A DNA stretch of 64,000 bases from NCBI RefSeq assembly GCF_014524545.1, contig NZ_CP053557.1, positions 2,195,501 to 2,259,500 on the forward strand. The letters run 5' to 3'. Below the pieces are notes generated by a model. It ran no database searches. It was not told the DNA's origin and worked only from the letters and a program-made list of their open reading frames with translations. The position numbers and the translations under genes are program-made. Positions 1 to 9,881 of this stretch are shown piece after piece (position 1 is the first letter of the stretch; each line of letters begins with the position of its first letter). The stretch comes from Exiguobacterium sp. Helios (lineage in GTDB: Bacteria > Bacillota > Bacilli > Exiguobacteriales > Exiguobacteriaceae).

Positions 1-613
1 TTTCGGCCAGTGACGGGATTCCCTGTAATCCTTCGCGTGCACTATACGCTCCTTCATGGACACAACCTGCCTTCAGCGAATCATCTTCACAATGGGCGAT
101 GATACTTTTATTGACGGCGGCGGCGCGTATCATCGCTTCCCGCATGACAGCGGCAGTTTGGACACCGACTCCGTCATCCGTGAAAGCAAAGGCATCGGTC
201 AGTTGTTCAAATGCGACGAGTTCCTGCCCTAGCTGATTTTTTGAAATCGCCGCATAAGGGAAAACACGGACAGATGCCGTTTCTTCAATCTTTTTAAAGA
301 GCGCATCCAGCGTCTCCCGGTCATCCGGAACCGGTCGCGTGTTCGGCATCGGACAAATCGTCGTAAACCCGCCTGCCGCCGCTGCTGCCGTTCCCGTCGC
401 GATCGTCTCCTTATGTTCGCCGCCCGGTTCGCGTAAATGAACATGAATATCGACAAATCCTGGTGCGACCGTATAACCTGTCGCATCAATCACCTGATCC
501 GTCTCGCGTGGTGTCGCATCGAGCTCCGTCAAGACACCCTCTTCGATGCGAATGCTCGACTCGTGCCGTTCCCCATTTTTATACCATGTCGCATGATCAA
601 TTCGGATTGCCAT
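1..613 (-). CDS. pyrC: Dihydroorotase, C-terminus beyond the window
   Basis: Third step of UMP synthesis: cyclises carbamoyl aspartate to dihydroorotate in the cytoplasm. About 204 N-terminal residues are present; the gene runs off the left edge. The metal-site motif [10 protein letters not shown] lies at residues 55-64 (His57 and His59 expected as zinc ligands, Arg61 as substrate contact). AAAGGAGA precedes the ATG at 613. The start lies one base after the pyrB stop, so pyrB and pyrC are co-transcribed and share control by PyrR. The family call is firm from the HVH motif and the operon; the catalytic Asp region is not visible here. Confidence 0.95.
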   Translation of the reverse strand, partial: MAIRIDHATWYKNGERHESSIRIEEGVLTELDATPRETDQVIDATGYTVAPGFVDIHVHLREPGGEHKETIATGTAAAAAGGFTTICPMPNTRPVPDDRETLDALFKKIEETASVRVFPYAAISKNQLGQELVAFEQLTDAFAFTDDGVGVQTAAVMREAMIRAAAVNKSIIAHCEDDSLKAGCVHEGAYSAREGLQGIPSLAE

Positions 614-614
614 C

Positions 615-1532
615 TTATATCGTCTCCTTTGTCGTTGCTGTCTCAAACGCCCGTTCTAAAATCGCCATTCGCGCAAATACACCATTCGTCATCTGATCAA
701 AGATACGCGATTGCGGATGTTCAACCAGTTCTTCGGCAATTTCAACGCCGCGGTTGACCGGTGCGGGATGTAATACAATCGCATCCGGTCGAATCCGGTT
801 CATCCGGTCCTCCGTTAACCCGTATCGTTCGTGATACTCATCTGTTGCAAACGAATGCTTATCCGCATGCCGTTCATGCTGAACGCGGAGCAGCATGATG
901 ATATCACTCGTGGCTACTGCCTCATCCATCTCCCGGTAAGTGATTCCCATCGTTTCATCGAACCAGTCCCTCGGTCCGGAACCGATGACGGTCGCTCCCA
1001 ACCGCTGTAAGACGTGTGCATTGGAGCGGGCAACCCGGCTATGCCGGAGATCCCCACAGATGACGATCGTTTTCCCGCTGACATGACCGTATGTCTCGTA
1101 CATGGTCATCAAATCCAGTAAGGATTGTGAGGGATGCTGTCCGCTGCCGTCTCCGGCATTAATGATTGGAATCGACAGATGGTGTTGCAGCGGTTCGTAA
1201 TAACCGGTCTCTCCGTGACGGATGACGAGCGCATCGACGCCGAGCGCCTGTAACGTCTTACATGTATCCAGTAACGTTTCACCTTTTTGAACGGATGAGG
1301 TCGCCGTTTCGAATGGCAGGACGTGCAATCCGAGATGATATTCCGCCATGTCAAATGAACATTTGGTCCGGGTCGAATGTTCGAAAAATAAGTTAGCGAC
1401 GGTTTTCTTCGGCAACGGCCGGGCGGGTGCGCCTTGTTTCAGTTGCAGTCCCCGCTTTATCAATCGTTCGATTTCAGTTGTCGACAGCTCGTCAAGACTT
1501 GTAAAATGGGCAATCCGTTGTCGTGTCTGCAT
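615..1532 (-). CDS. pyrB: Aspartate carbamoyltransferase catalytic subunit
   Basis: Condenses carbamoyl phosphate and aspartate into carbamoyl aspartate. The protein is about 305 residues, the usual length for the catalytic chain. The carbamoyl-phosphate motif STRTK lies near residues 53-57, and HPAPVNRG near the C-terminus belongs to the aspartate-binding part. A longer reading frame exists to 1556, but AAAGGAG sits just before the ATG at 1532, which gives [10 protein letters not shown]. No regulatory chain gene (pyrI) is adjacent, as in Bacillus, where control is by PyrR attenuation. It follows pyrP behind an attenuator and is tightly linked to pyrC. Confidence 0.96.
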   Translation of the reverse strand: MQTRQRIAHFTSLDELSTTEIERLIKRGLQLKQGAPARPLPKKTVANLFFEHSTRTKCSFDMAEYHLGLHVLPFETATSSVQKGETLLDTCKTLQALGVDALVIRHGETGYYEPLQHHLSIPIINAGDGSGQHPSQSLLDLMTMYETYGHVSGKTIVICGDLRHSRVARSNAHVLQRLGATVIGSGPRDWFDETMGITYREMDEAVATSDIIMLLRVQHERHADKHSFATDEYHERYGLTEDRMNRIRPDAIVLHPAPVNRGVEIAEELVEHPQSRIFDQMTNGVFARMAILERAFETATTKETI

Positions 1533-1553
1533 GTTCTTCTCTCCTTTGGGCCG

Positions 1554-1650
1554 CAAAAAAGCGCACCTTCTGATGTGAAGGTGCGCTGAAGAAGACAGAT
1601 GTCGCCATCTGTTTCTGAAGGGCCTCCACTTTATCGTTCTCTCTGGAACG
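1554..1650 (-). promoter_or_regulatory. PyrR attenuator between pyrP and pyrB
   Basis: On the transcribed strand a PyrR-type hairpin comes first (1635-1650: arms CGTTC/GAACG around the loop CAGAGA). A terminator hairpin follows (arms GCGCACCTTC at 1577-1586 and GAAGGTGCGC at 1561-1570), then a run of Ts at 1554-1560. This is the anti-antiterminator plus terminator arrangement known from Bacillus pyr operons: UMP-bound PyrR holds the first hairpin and lets the terminator form. The antiterminator pairing was not folded. Confidence 0.88.
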
Positions 1651-1652
1651 TC

Positions 1653-2969
1653 TTAAAAGTCGTTAGCTGCTCGTTTCGGTTGTGATGATTCTTGTTCTTG
1701 TTCTGCCACTTCGGTACTCGTTTTCGGCAAGATCAGATTCAAAAGGACTCCTAGAATCGTCGCCAGTGCCATTCCTTCTAACGAGAAATTACCGATTTTC
1801 AAAGCAGCCCCGCCGATTCCGATGACCAGGATGACAGCAGTGATCGTCAGATTGCGTTTATCCGCAAGATCGACTTTACTTTCAACCAGAGTCCGCAGAC
1901 CGTTTGAAGCGATGACGCCGAACAGCAGGATACTGATGCCGCCCATGACAGGTGTCGGAATCGTTTTGATGAATCCTTCGACATAGCCGAGGAATCCGAA
2001 GCTGATGGCAAGAACGGCTGCGCCTCCGAGGACAAAGACGCTGTATACGCGGGTAATGGCCATGACACCGTTGTTTTCACCGTATGTCGTCACCGGCGGA
2101 CCGCCGAGCATTGAAGCAATCGTCTTCGCCAGTCCGTCTCCGAGAACCGTCCGGTGCATCCCCGGATCAAGAAGCGTCTCGCGCCCGATAATCCGTGATG
2201 TCACTTTTTGTTCTCCGATGTGTTCTGTTAATGTGACGAGTGTGACCGGGACGATGAGTGCAAGTGCTGCCCAGTTCAAGGTTGGTGAGTAATCCAGGAA
2301 CGGTACCGTAAAGTTAGGAATTTGGAAAAAGCTCGCCTGTTTCAGTGAAGTGAAATCAACGATTCCCGCCGCGACAGCGACCAGATAACCCGTCAAGATA
2401 CCGAACAGGATCGGCACCGTACTCCACATGCCTTTGAAATACGTCATGGCAAGTAACGTCACGGCGAGTGTCGTCAAGGCGACGAGGAGGAAGGTACCGC
2501 TGTACTTTCCGTCCGCTCCGTTCATCGCCATGTTGACAGCTGTCGGCGCAAGCGATAATCCGATGACCATGATGACTGGTCCGATGACGACCGGTGGCAA
2601 GAGTTTCATCAGCCAACCGACCCCTGTATATGTGATGACGAGTGAAACGATTCCGTAGACCAGCCCGGCGACCATGCCACCGACAAGGGCATCTTCCACT
2701 CCCCAGCGTTCACTGACGGCAATGATCGGGACGATATAAGCAAAACTTGAACCTAAGTACGTCGGGACTTTAAAGCGTGTGACGGCGAGGAAAATCAAGG
2801 TGCCGACTCCGCTTGCGACGAGGGCAACGGATGTGTTTAATCCCGTTAATAACGGAACCAGGACCGTCGCGCCAAACATCGCGAAGACATGTTGGAGGCT
2901 GAGCATCAGCCATTGCAGGGGGTGTTTTGGCCGTTCTTGTACATCAAGAATCGCTGTGTGGGTTTTCAT
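1653..2969 (-). CDS. pyrP: Uracil permease (NCS2 family)
   Basis: Integral membrane uracil importer of the nucleobase:cation symporter-2 family. The 438-residue protein is almost wholly hydrophobic with many membrane segments. Typical family features include QHVFAMFGATVLVPLLTGL near the N-terminus and TTYGENNGVMAITRVYS in the second half. It lies between pyrR and pyrB and is flanked by PyrR-binding hairpins on both sides, so expression should fall when pyrimidines are plentiful. The ATG at 2969 is preceded by AAAGGGAG, directly beside a PyrR-type hairpin. Confidence 0.95.
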   Translation of the reverse strand: MKTHTAILDVQERPKHPLQWLMLSLQHVFAMFGATVLVPLLTGLNTSVALVASGVGTLIFLAVTRFKVPTYLGSSFAYIVPIIAVSERWGVEDALVGGMVAGLVYGIVSLVITYTGVGWLMKLLPPVVIGPVIMVIGLSLAPTAVNMAMNGADGKYSGTFLLVALTTLAVTLLAMTYFKGMWSTVPILFGILTGYLVAVAAGIVDFTSLKQASFFQIPNFTVPFLDYSPTLNWAALALIVPVTLVTLTEHIGEQKVTSRIIGRETLLDPGMHRTVLGDGLAKTIASMLGGPPVTTYGENNGVMAITRVYSVFVLGGAAVLAISFGFLGYVEGFIKTIPTPVMGGISILLFGVIASNGLRTLVESKVDLADKRNLTITAVILVIGIGGAALKIGNFSLEGMALATILGVLLNLILPKTSTEVAEQEQESSQPKRAANDF

Positions 2970-2977
2970 AAGGATAA

Positions 2978-3002
2978 CTCCCTTTCTGGTCTCTCTGGAC
3001 CA
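2978..3002 (-). promoter_or_regulatory. PyrR hairpin abutting the pyrP ribosome binding site
   Basis: Perfect hairpin at 2987-3002 (arms TGGTC/GACCA, loop CAGAGA), matching the PyrR-binding consensus. One base separates it from the pyrP ribosome binding site AAAGGGAG (2978-2985). Only about 51 bases lie between pyrR and pyrP, and I see no terminator hairpin with a T run there. Unlike the other two sites, this one looks suited to translational blocking; that is inference. Confidence 0.75.
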
Positions 3003-3020
3003 CGTTAAAGGTATTTGTGT

Positions 3021-3684
<664 letters not shown>

Positions 3685-3768
3685 GTTTAAAGGTGTGCTA
3701 TGGGTAGGATCGTCAACGCGGACGACCGGTTGTGTGAGGCAGATGTCTCGCATCGCTCTCTAGGTGAT

Positions 3769-3797
3769 ACTCTACCGTTTTATTAGAAAAACGTCAA
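3769..3797 (-). promoter_or_regulatory. Candidate sigma-A promoter of the pyr operon
   Basis: Minus-strand TTGACG (3792-3797), a 17-base spacer and TAGAGT (3769-3774). The -35 overlaps the rluD stop codon. It lies about 85 bases upstream of the first PyrR hairpin, leaving room for a leader transcript. Confidence 0.65.
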
Positions 3798-4717
3798 GAC
3801 TCTAATTCAAGTTTTTTCAACTGACTGATCTCGAACGTCATCTCTTCCGGCAACGGTGCATCGAAATGTAACATCTCACCAGTCCGTGGATGCTTGAATC
3901 CAAGAACAGCCGCATGAAGCGCTTGACCGTTCATTTTCATCGTTTTCCGTGGTCCGTATTTCGGATCTCCGGCGAGCGGGAAACCAATATAACGCATGTG
4001 GACACGAATCTGGTGCGTCCGTCCTGTCTCGAGCTTACATTCAACAACCGTGAACCCTTCGTAACGGTCAAGGACGCGGAAATGCGTCACAGCGGCTTTT
4101 GAGTTTTTATCCGTCACGGTCATCCGTTGACGGTCATTTTTGTCACGGCCGACCGGTGCTTCAATCGTTCCCAGTTCATGCGGAATCTCGCCGTGGACAA
4201 GCGCGATATACAGACGCTCTGTCGTCTTGTCTTTTAGTTGTTGTGCCAGGGATTCATGTGCCAAATCATTTTTAGCGACCATCAGGAGACCGGATGTATC
4301 TTTATCGATTCTGTGGACGATCCCTGGACGTTTGACACCATTGATGCCGGACAAATCCTGGCAATGATGGAGCAAGGCATTGACGAGTGTTCCGGATACG
4401 TGCCCCGCTGCCGGATGCACGACCATCCCTTTTGGTTTGTTGATGACAATGACATCACTGTCTTCATACACGACATCCAGCGGGATATCTTCCGGTAAAA
4501 CTTCCAGCTCGACGGCTTCCGGAATCCGGACGAGGATCTCTTCCGTACCGGACATCTTATAGTTCGGTTTGACGATTCGTCCGTCCACTTCGACGTGTCC
4601 CGCTTTTAACCAGTCCTGGACTTGTGACCGGGACCAGTCTTGTTGTTCCGCTAACCATTTATCAATTCGACCGGTAGCACCATTGGCTTTAACAGCCCAT
4701 TCATTTTGTTCATTCAT
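3794..4717 (-). CDS. rluD: RluD-family 23S rRNA pseudouridine synthase
   Basis: Isomerises uridines to pseudouridine in RNA, most likely 23S rRNA. The 307-residue protein has an N-terminal S4 RNA-binding domain (about 15-75) and the RluA/RluD catalytic motif HRIDKDTSG at 135-143, with Asp138 as the expected nucleophile. The start codon directly abuts the lspA stop, so the two are translated from one transcript, as in Bacillus (lspA-ylyB). The exact uridine targets cannot be read from sequence. Confidence 0.93.
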   Translation of the reverse strand: MNEQNEWAVKANGATGRIDKWLAEQQDWSRSQVQDWLKAGHVEVDGRIVKPNYKMSGTEEILVRIPEAVELEVLPEDIPLDVVYEDSDVIVINKPKGMVVHPAAGHVSGTLVNALLHHCQDLSGINGVKRPGIVHRIDKDTSGLLMVAKNDLAHESLAQQLKDKTTERLYIALVHGEIPHELGTIEAPVGRDKNDRQRMTVTDKNSKAAVTHFRVLDRYEGFTVVECKLETGRTHQIRVHMRYIGFPLAGDPKYGPRKTMKMNGQALHAAVLGFKHPRTGEMLHFDAPLPEEMTFEISQLKKLELES

Positions 4718-5191
4718 TTAATCAATCGTTCCCTTCTTAGTCAAACGCTCTTCAAACATGACGCTGATCAGCATCAGAATAACCCCAAACGTCAAACTGA
4801 CGTCTGCCACATTAAATATCGGGAAGTTATACCCGAACGGATAAAAATGAAAAAAGTCGACGACTTCTCCACGTGCCATCCGGTCGATGAAATTCCCGAC
4901 CGCTCCGCCGAGTAATAAGGCGACGCTCCAAGCAAATACTTTGTTTTTTGTGCCTTCTTTGTAAAGAAAATAAATCAGCCCAATGACGACGACCAGCGTG
5001 ATGACGAAGAAAAATCCAAACTTCCCTTCAAGCATCCCCCAGGCAGCGCCACGATTCCGGTATGAATTTAAATAAAAGAAATTGGGAATGATCTCAATCG
5101 CTTGACCAATCGTCATCTGTTGGACGACGATCCATTTCGTCAATTGATCTACTCCGACGAGTACAGCAGCAATCGCTAAGTAAAGCCACAT
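4718..5191 (-). CDS. lspA: Lipoprotein signal peptidase (signal peptidase II)
   Basis: Membrane aspartyl protease that removes signal peptides from diacylglyceryl prolipoproteins. About 157 residues with four membrane segments. The catalytic Asp motifs are visible: GNFIDR (Asp103) and FNVADV (Asp130). An in-frame ATG lies upstream at 5212, but TGGAGG lies seven to ten bases before the ATG at 5191, so MWLYLAIA is chosen. Clients in this window include the ctaC and sugar-dehydrogenase lipoproteins. It sits between ileS and rluD, as in many Bacilli. Confidence 0.95.
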   Translation of the reverse strand: MWLYLAIAAVLVGVDQLTKWIVVQQMTIGQAIEIIPNFFYLNSYRNRGAAWGMLEGKFGFFFVITLVVVIGLIYFLYKEGTKNKVFAWSVALLLGGAVGNFIDRMARGEVVDFFHFYPFGYNFPIFNVADVSLTFGVILMLISVMFEERLTKKGTID

Positions 5192-5219
5192 TCTTTTTTC
5201 CTCCACATCCAAAAATAAT

Positions 5220-5254
5220 GAGGGACCGCTACGAAGTCGCCGTAGCTGCCCCTC
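5220..5254 (-). terminator. Terminator-like hairpin between ileS and lspA
   Basis: Two-part stem (GAGGG/CCCTC outside, GCTACG/CGTAGC inside) followed on the minus strand by ATTATTTTT. The T run is imperfect, so partial read-through into lspA-rluD is likely. Confidence 0.55.
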
Positions 5255-5263
5255 CCTGATTCA

Positions 5264-7999
5264 TTATAAAGAATTGACGACTTCAGTACAACGTGGGCAA
5301 AGTGTCGGATGAGCCGGATCTTGTCCAAGCTCAGTCGAATATGTCCAACAGCGTTCACATTTTTCGCCATCTGCTTTCAGAACAGTGATACCTGTTGTCC
5401 CGTATGATTTCTCCGCCGAAGCGACGAACTCAATCTGTGAAACCTGCAATAACTGCTCAAGATGATGGATTGTCGCAAGCAATGCTTTCGTTTCGTCATT
5501 TGGTGCCAGTTCCAGTTTCGCTTCGAGCGTTTTCCCGACAAGTTTCTCGGCACGTGCTTCTTCGAGTGCTTTCAAGACATCATCACGGAAGACGAGGAAA
5601 CTGTTCCATTTCGCAATCAATGCCAATCCTTCCTCTGTCACTTCCGGTGCTTCCGGAAGATCCGTCAAGAAGATGCTTGCCGTCTCGACGCCAGGAACGA
5701 ATTCCCATGCTTCGTCTGCTGTATGCGGTAAGACCGGTGCCATCAGTTGTAACAATGTAACGACCGTATCGTACATGACCGTTTGAACGGCACGACGCGC
5801 TGGTGCATCTGCTTTTTCGATGTACAAGATATCCTTCGTATAATCGAGATAGAACGAAGACAAGTCAAGGACACAGAAGTTATGCAACAATTGATACACC
5901 GCCATAAAGTCATACGCGTCATACGCCGCTTTTACTTTGCCAACGAGTTGATCCAGTTTCGTCCGCATGAAGCGATCCGATTCCGGTAAGTCAGCAAAGG
6001 CAACACGATGCGTCGTATGATCGAACTGATCCAGGTTTCCAAGCAAGAACCGGACCGTATTCCGGATTTTCCGGTATGATTCCGAAACTTGTTTGAAGTT
6101 ATCCATTGAAGCCCGGACGTCCGATTGATAGTCGACAGAAGCGACCCAAAGACGAAGGATTTCTGCTCCGAATTGTTGCATGATTTGGATCGGGGCAATC
6201 GTATTTCCGATTGATTTCGACATCTTCCGCCCTTGACCGTCAAGGACGAATCCATGACTGACGACAGCTTTGTAAGGTGCTTTCCCTGTCGTTGCGACAG
6301 CTGTCGAAAGAGACGAGTTGAACCATCCACGGTACTGGTCAGAACCTTCTAAATACAAGTCAGCCGGACGTTCGAGTTCCGGACGTGTAGCAAGAACACC
6401 GGCATGAGATGAACCGGAATCGAACCAGACATCCATGATGTCCGTTTCTTTTTTGAAGATTCCGTTCGGGCTTGCCGGATGGGTAAATCCTTCCGGTAAC
6501 AAATCAACGGCTTCCCGCTCATACCAGACGTTTGATCCGTGTGCCGCAAACAGGTTCGCGATATGATCGATTGTTTCCGGTGTGACGATTTCCGTACCGT
6601 CTTCTGCATAGAAGATTGGCAGTGGAACACCCCACGCGCGTTGACGGGAAATGACCCAGTCTCCACGGTCTTTGAACATGTTGTGAAGACGTGTTTCGCC
6701 CCACTCCGGTACCCACTGGACTTCTTTGATTTCGTCGAGGATTTCAGCCCGGAAATCTTTGATTGAAGCGAACCACTGGGGTGTCGCACGGAAGATAACC
6801 GGTTTTTTCGTCCGCCAGTCATGCGGATACGAGTGTTTGATGAATGACAGTTTTAATAAAGCACCGGCTTCTTCTAACGCCACACCGATTTCTTTGTTGG
6901 CATCTTCATAGAATAATCCTTCAAAACCAGGAGCTTCTGCTGTCATGACACCTTTATCGTCAACCGGACAAAGCACATCCAGACCGTAAGCTTGACCGAT
7001 TCTGAAGTCATCTTCCCCGTGTCCAGGTGCTGTATGAACAACACCCGTCGCTTCTGCCGTGACGTGATCGCCGAGCATGACAAGTGATTCCCGGTCATAG
7101 AGCGGGTGTTTCGCTTTGATGTACTCAAAGTCTGTCCCGTTAAAGACACGACCAACCGTAGCATTTTCCCAGCCGAGTGCTTCGATCACTTCCGGTACGA
7201 GGGTCTCGGCTACGATATAGCCTTTTCCTTCGTGTTCGATGCGTGCATATGTCAACTCACCGCTGACTGAGATTCCGAGGTTTGCCGGAATTGTCCAAGG
7301 TGTTGTTGTCCAGATGACGAAATGATCTGTCGGCTCCAAGATATTTTTTCCGTCCATGACTTGGAACGCCACGTAGATGGCAGCAGAACGTTTATCCTGG
7401 TATTCGATTTCGGCTTCTGCAAGAGCAGATTCCGATGACGGCGACCAGTACACCGGTTTTTTCCCTTTATAGATGTAACCTTTATTGGCCATATCGCCGA
7501 ACAAACGAATTTGTGCTGCTTCGAATTCCGGTTGCAACGTGATGTATGGATTGTCATAGTCACCGAGAACACCAAGACGCTTGAATTGTTCACGTTGATG
7601 ATCGACCTGTTCGAGCGCATACTTCGCACACAGCTCACGGAATTCCGCGACCGACATCGATTTACGGTCGACACCTGCTTTTTGAAGAGCCGTCTCGATT
7701 GGAAGTCCGTGTGTGTCCCAACCCGGTACGTACGGAGAACGGAATCCGTTCATTGATTTATAACGGACGACGATGTCTTTTAAGACTTTGTTCAATCCGT
7801 GTCCCATATGGATGTCCCCGTTTGCATAGGGAGGACCGTCGTGCAGGATGAATGTAGGTTTTCCGGCATTTTTTTCTTGAACTGCTTCATAGAGATTCAT
7901 CTCGTTCCAGCGTGCCTGCATATCTGGTTCACGTTTCGGTAAGTTTCCCCGCATTAGAAATTCCGTTTTCATCATCAATAACGTATCTTTGTATTCCAT
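5264..7999 (-). CDS. ileS: Isoleucyl-tRNA synthetase
   Basis: Charges tRNA-Ile. About 911 residues, class I. The HIGH-type motif HMGH is at residues 64-67 after [10 protein letters not shown], and KMSKS (in [10 protein letters not shown]) lies near 600. A C-terminal zinc site has paired cysteines (CERCW, then CPRC). The frame is open to 8035, but GTGAGGGA fits the ATG at 7999 (MEYKDTLL). The gene is preceded by a T-box leader, so it should rise when uncharged tRNA-Ile accumulates. Presence of the zinc site suggests the bacterial mupirocin-sensitive type, by inference. Confidence 0.97.
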   Translation of the reverse strand: MEYKDTLLMMKTEFLMRGNLPKREPDMQARWNEMNLYEAVQEKNAGKPTFILHDGPPYANGDIHMGHGLNKVLKDIVVRYKSMNGFRSPYVPGWDTHGLPIETALQKAGVDRKSMSVAEFRELCAKYALEQVDHQREQFKRLGVLGDYDNPYITLQPEFEAAQIRLFGDMANKGYIYKGKKPVYWSPSSESALAEAEIEYQDKRSAAIYVAFQVMDGKNILEPTDHFVIWTTTPWTIPANLGISVSGELTYARIEHEGKGYIVAETLVPEVIEALGWENATVGRVFNGTDFEYIKAKHPLYDRESLVMLGDHVTAEATGVVHTAPGHGEDDFRIGQAYGLDVLCPVDDKGVMTAEAPGFEGLFYEDANKEIGVALEEAGALLKLSFIKHSYPHDWRTKKPVIFRATPQWFASIKDFRAEILDEIKEVQWVPEWGETRLHNMFKDRGDWVISRQRAWGVPLPIFYAEDGTEIVTPETIDHIANLFAAHGSNVWYEREAVDLLPEGFTHPASPNGIFKKETDIMDVWFDSGSSHAGVLATRPELERPADLYLEGSDQYRGWFNSSLSTAVATTGKAPYKAVVSHGFVLDGQGRKMSKSIGNTIAPIQIMQQFGAEILRLWVASVDYQSDVRASMDNFKQVSESYRKIRNTVRFLLGNLDQFDHTTHRVAFADLPESDRFMRTKLDQLVGKVKAAYDAYDFMAVYQLLHNFCVLDLSSFYLDYTKDILYIEKADAPARRAVQTVMYDTVVTLLQLMAPVLPHTADEAWEFVPGVETASIFLTDLPEAPEVTEEGLALIAKWNSFLVFRDDVLKALEEARAEKLVGKTLEAKLELAPNDETKALLATIHHLEQLLQVSQIEFVASAEKSYGTTGITVLKADGEKCERCWTYSTELGQDPAHPTLCPRCTEVVNSL

Positions 8000-8033
8000 T
8001 TGGCATTCCCTCACTTGTCTATATTTTACGTAC

Positions 8034-8297
8034 AAAAAAAGCCAAGCTCATCCCCTGATAGGGACGAGCTTGGCTTGAACTCGCGGTACCACCCTACTAG
8101 CAATCCTGACAAACAGATTACCACTTAAGAGCCCGATAACGGAGGCGAAACGGCGGAACTTAATGAATATGTTCAGTCCCACACTCAAAGGGGATATCTT
8201 TTTTCATTTACTGATCGGGCTCGCACCAGTCCCCGATTCGCTGACAGTATCCTGATAAAAGACGTGTCCTTCTCATTGATTTAGCTTATATGACATC
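8034..8297 (-). promoter_or_regulatory. T-box riboswitch leader of ileS
   Basis: The diagnostic T-box sequence AGGGTGGTACCGCGAG is on the minus strand at 8080-8095. A terminator follows: arms GCCAAGCTC (8066-8074) and GAGCTTGGC (8041-8049), then seven Ts (8034-8040). Upstream is a Stem I region with the GGTGCGA-type apical motif. A possible isoleucine specifier AUC is at 8193-8195, but I could not fold the stem to confirm it. Uncharged tRNA-Ile should stabilise the antiterminator and allow ileS transcription. Confidence 0.92.
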
Positions 8298-8807
8298 GTC
8301 GTCATTATACGCAACTGCCGGAATCTCGTCAAGCGCACCCCGGGTCGAAATATCGAATGCATCCCAGTCATGGCTCGTCAACAATTCCATCTGTGCGTCA
8401 ATCAACACTTTGAATCGATTCCGGTACAATTCGATTTTTTTACGCATCTGTTCGACTTCGAAATCAGTCCGCTGTGCTCGACGTTGTGCTGCATCTTGCA
8501 ATTGCTCGGCTTCCCGTTCCGCTTGTTTGACGATTAAGCTCGCTTCTTTCGTCGCATTGGCTTTGACTTCTTCTGCCGCTTCTTGTGCCACGATGATGGA
8601 TTTGTTTAATGTTTCTTCCATCGAGCTGAAGTAATCGACACGCGACTGCATATTTTGAATGACTTCTTGCTGTTGACGGTTTTCCCGGAGCAACAATTCA
8701 AAATCTTTGATGACTTGATCAAGAAATTCATTGACCTCATCTTCGTCATAGCCGCGAAACTTACGTGTGAATTCCTTATTGTGAATATCAAGTGGCGTCA
8801 ATGGCAT
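8286..8807 (-). CDS. divIVA: Cell-division topology protein DivIVA
   Basis: Coiled-coil protein that recognises curved membrane at poles and septa and recruits division or polar factors. The 173-residue protein starts MPLTPLDIHNKEF, the typical DivIVA N-terminal membrane-binding domain, with FRGYDEDEVNEFLD. Long coiled-coil segments cover about residues 30-135. The tail is acidic (YNDDDVI). GAGGGAGG precedes the ATG. It ends the ylm group, as in Bacillus. Its last codons also contain the apparent ileS promoter. Confidence 0.95.
   Translation of the reverse strand: MPLTPLDIHNKEFTRKFRGYDEDEVNEFLDQVIKDFELLLRENRQQQEVIQNMQSRVDYFSSMEETLNKSIIVAQEAAEEVKANATKEASLIVKQAEREAEQLQDAAQRRAQRTDFEVEQMRKKIELYRNRFKVLIDAQMELLTSHDWDAFDISTRGALDEIPAVAYNDDDVI
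8304..8332 (-). promoter_or_regulatory. Candidate ileS promoter inside divIVA
   Basis: Near-consensus sigma-A promoter on the minus strand: TTGACG (8327-8332), exactly 17 bases, TATAAT (8304-8309). It lies within the last 16 codons of divIVA. Transcription would start near 8297, just upstream of the T-box Stem I. Confidence 0.8.
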
Positions 8808-8833
8808 GATGAAATCCTCCCTCAGCTTGTTGG

Positions 8834-9607
8834 TTATCCTTTTAGCAGACCGTATTGCAATTTAATCCGATCCCGTTTCGTCGAGCCGAGTACGGCGATT
8901 AACTTGACACGTCCCGTTCCGCGAAGGGACAGTAAGTCGCCTTCCTCTAACAAAAAACTTGGATCTTCGACGATTTTATAATTCACTTTGCTTTCACCTT
9001 GTTTAATCAGGCTTTGCGCTTTTTGTCTTGAAAAACCAAGGATTTCACTGACAACCGTATCAAAACGAAGCGAACTGACGAATCCCAGTTCTTCTTGCCA
9101 TTCTTGATCCTTAATCTTCAACTGTTCTTCTGAATCCACGAGCGACAACCGAATCTTCGTTTTTCCCGCACGATCGACATTTGCTTCGATATAAGAAGCC
9201 ACTTCTTTCGCAACGGCAAATTGGACGACTTGATCTTGGATGACCACGTCACCGAATTTCCCTCGCTTTAATCCGACATTCAGCAATGTGCCTGTCACCT
9301 GGCGATGCGAGAGCTCCACGAATTTGGTGGGATAATGGATACGATAAATGGCAATATCAAAATCGTTGGCATCAAGCTCATAATAATCAGGGGCAATCAG
9401 CGCACGCTGTCGTTCGGCGCCTTCAAAACCGCCCTCAAAAAAGAGGGCACATTTTGTTCCGACGAGTTCTCGGGTAATTTGTTGTTCACGCGGATCCAGA
9501 AAATCTGTCACTTTAAACGTATAGGTCGCTTCGACATGGTCGATCCAATTCAAGACGAGATCGACGAACTCCCGCTCATGTCCGCGATAATGATCATAGA
9601 CACTCAT
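8834..9607 (-). CDS. ylmH: YlmH, S4-domain RNA-binding protein
   Basis: 257 residues. The C-terminal S4 RNA-binding domain (about 180-245, including ILGFSRQKAQSLIKQGESKVN) follows a YlmH-type N-terminal part. YlmH homologs are reported to act in ribosome quality control at stalled large subunits in B. subtilis; I infer the same here. The ATG overlaps the ylmG stop by one base, so translation is coupled. It is part of the conserved ylm set next to divIVA. Confidence 0.9.
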   Translation of the reverse strand: MSVYDHYRGHEREFVDLVLNWIDHVEATYTFKVTDFLDPREQQITRELVGTKCALFFEGGFEGAERQRALIAPDYYELDANDFDIAIYRIHYPTKFVELSHRQVTGTLLNVGLKRGKFGDVVIQDQVVQFAVAKEVASYIEANVDRAGKTKIRLSLVDSEEQLKIKDQEWQEELGFVSSLRFDTVVSEILGFSRQKAQSLIKQGESKVNYKIVEDPSFLLEEGDLLSLRGTGRVKLIAVLGSTKRDRIKLQYGLLKG

Positions 9608-9879
9608 TACAGGAAGATTGCTCGAATACCCGACTGTGCGAGATTAAGCACAAGAAAGGCAACAATAGGTGAAATGTCAAGCATACCTCCGATGGGCGGG
9701 ATAATCCGTCGGAACGGCGCGAGGAAAGGTTCAACTAACATAGCGAGAACTTGACCGAATCGTGATTCACGTGCGTTTGGGAACCACGATAATAAAATAT
9801 AGGCAATCATGACGTAGCTGTAGTATTGAAGTAACGTGCTGAGTGTACGACCGATTGCGTACATGACTTGCGAATCCAT
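9607..9879 (-). CDS. ylmG: YlmG/YggT family membrane protein
   Basis: 90-residue protein with two membrane segments (around residues 11-29 and 62-85) and the YggT-family core LVEPFLAPFRRIIPPIGGMLDISPI. The family is linked by genome context to division and membrane organisation, but its biochemical role is uncertain. The frame extends to a GTG at 9888 that sits right on the ribosome binding site; ATG 9879 has AAGGGG eight bases upstream and is chosen. It starts two bases after the sepF stop. Confidence 0.88.
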   Translation of the reverse strand: MDSQVMYAIGRTLSTLLQYYSYVMIAYILLSWFPNARESRFGQVLAMLVEPFLAPFRRIIPPIGGMLDISPIVAFLVLNLAQSGIRAIFL

Positions 9880-9881
9880 GC

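Noticed and set aside
6349-6822. Long antisense reading frames inside ileS, pyc, phr and similar genes
   Set aside because: They are in shadow frames of strongly conserved genes, lack ribosome binding sites and have unnatural compositions.
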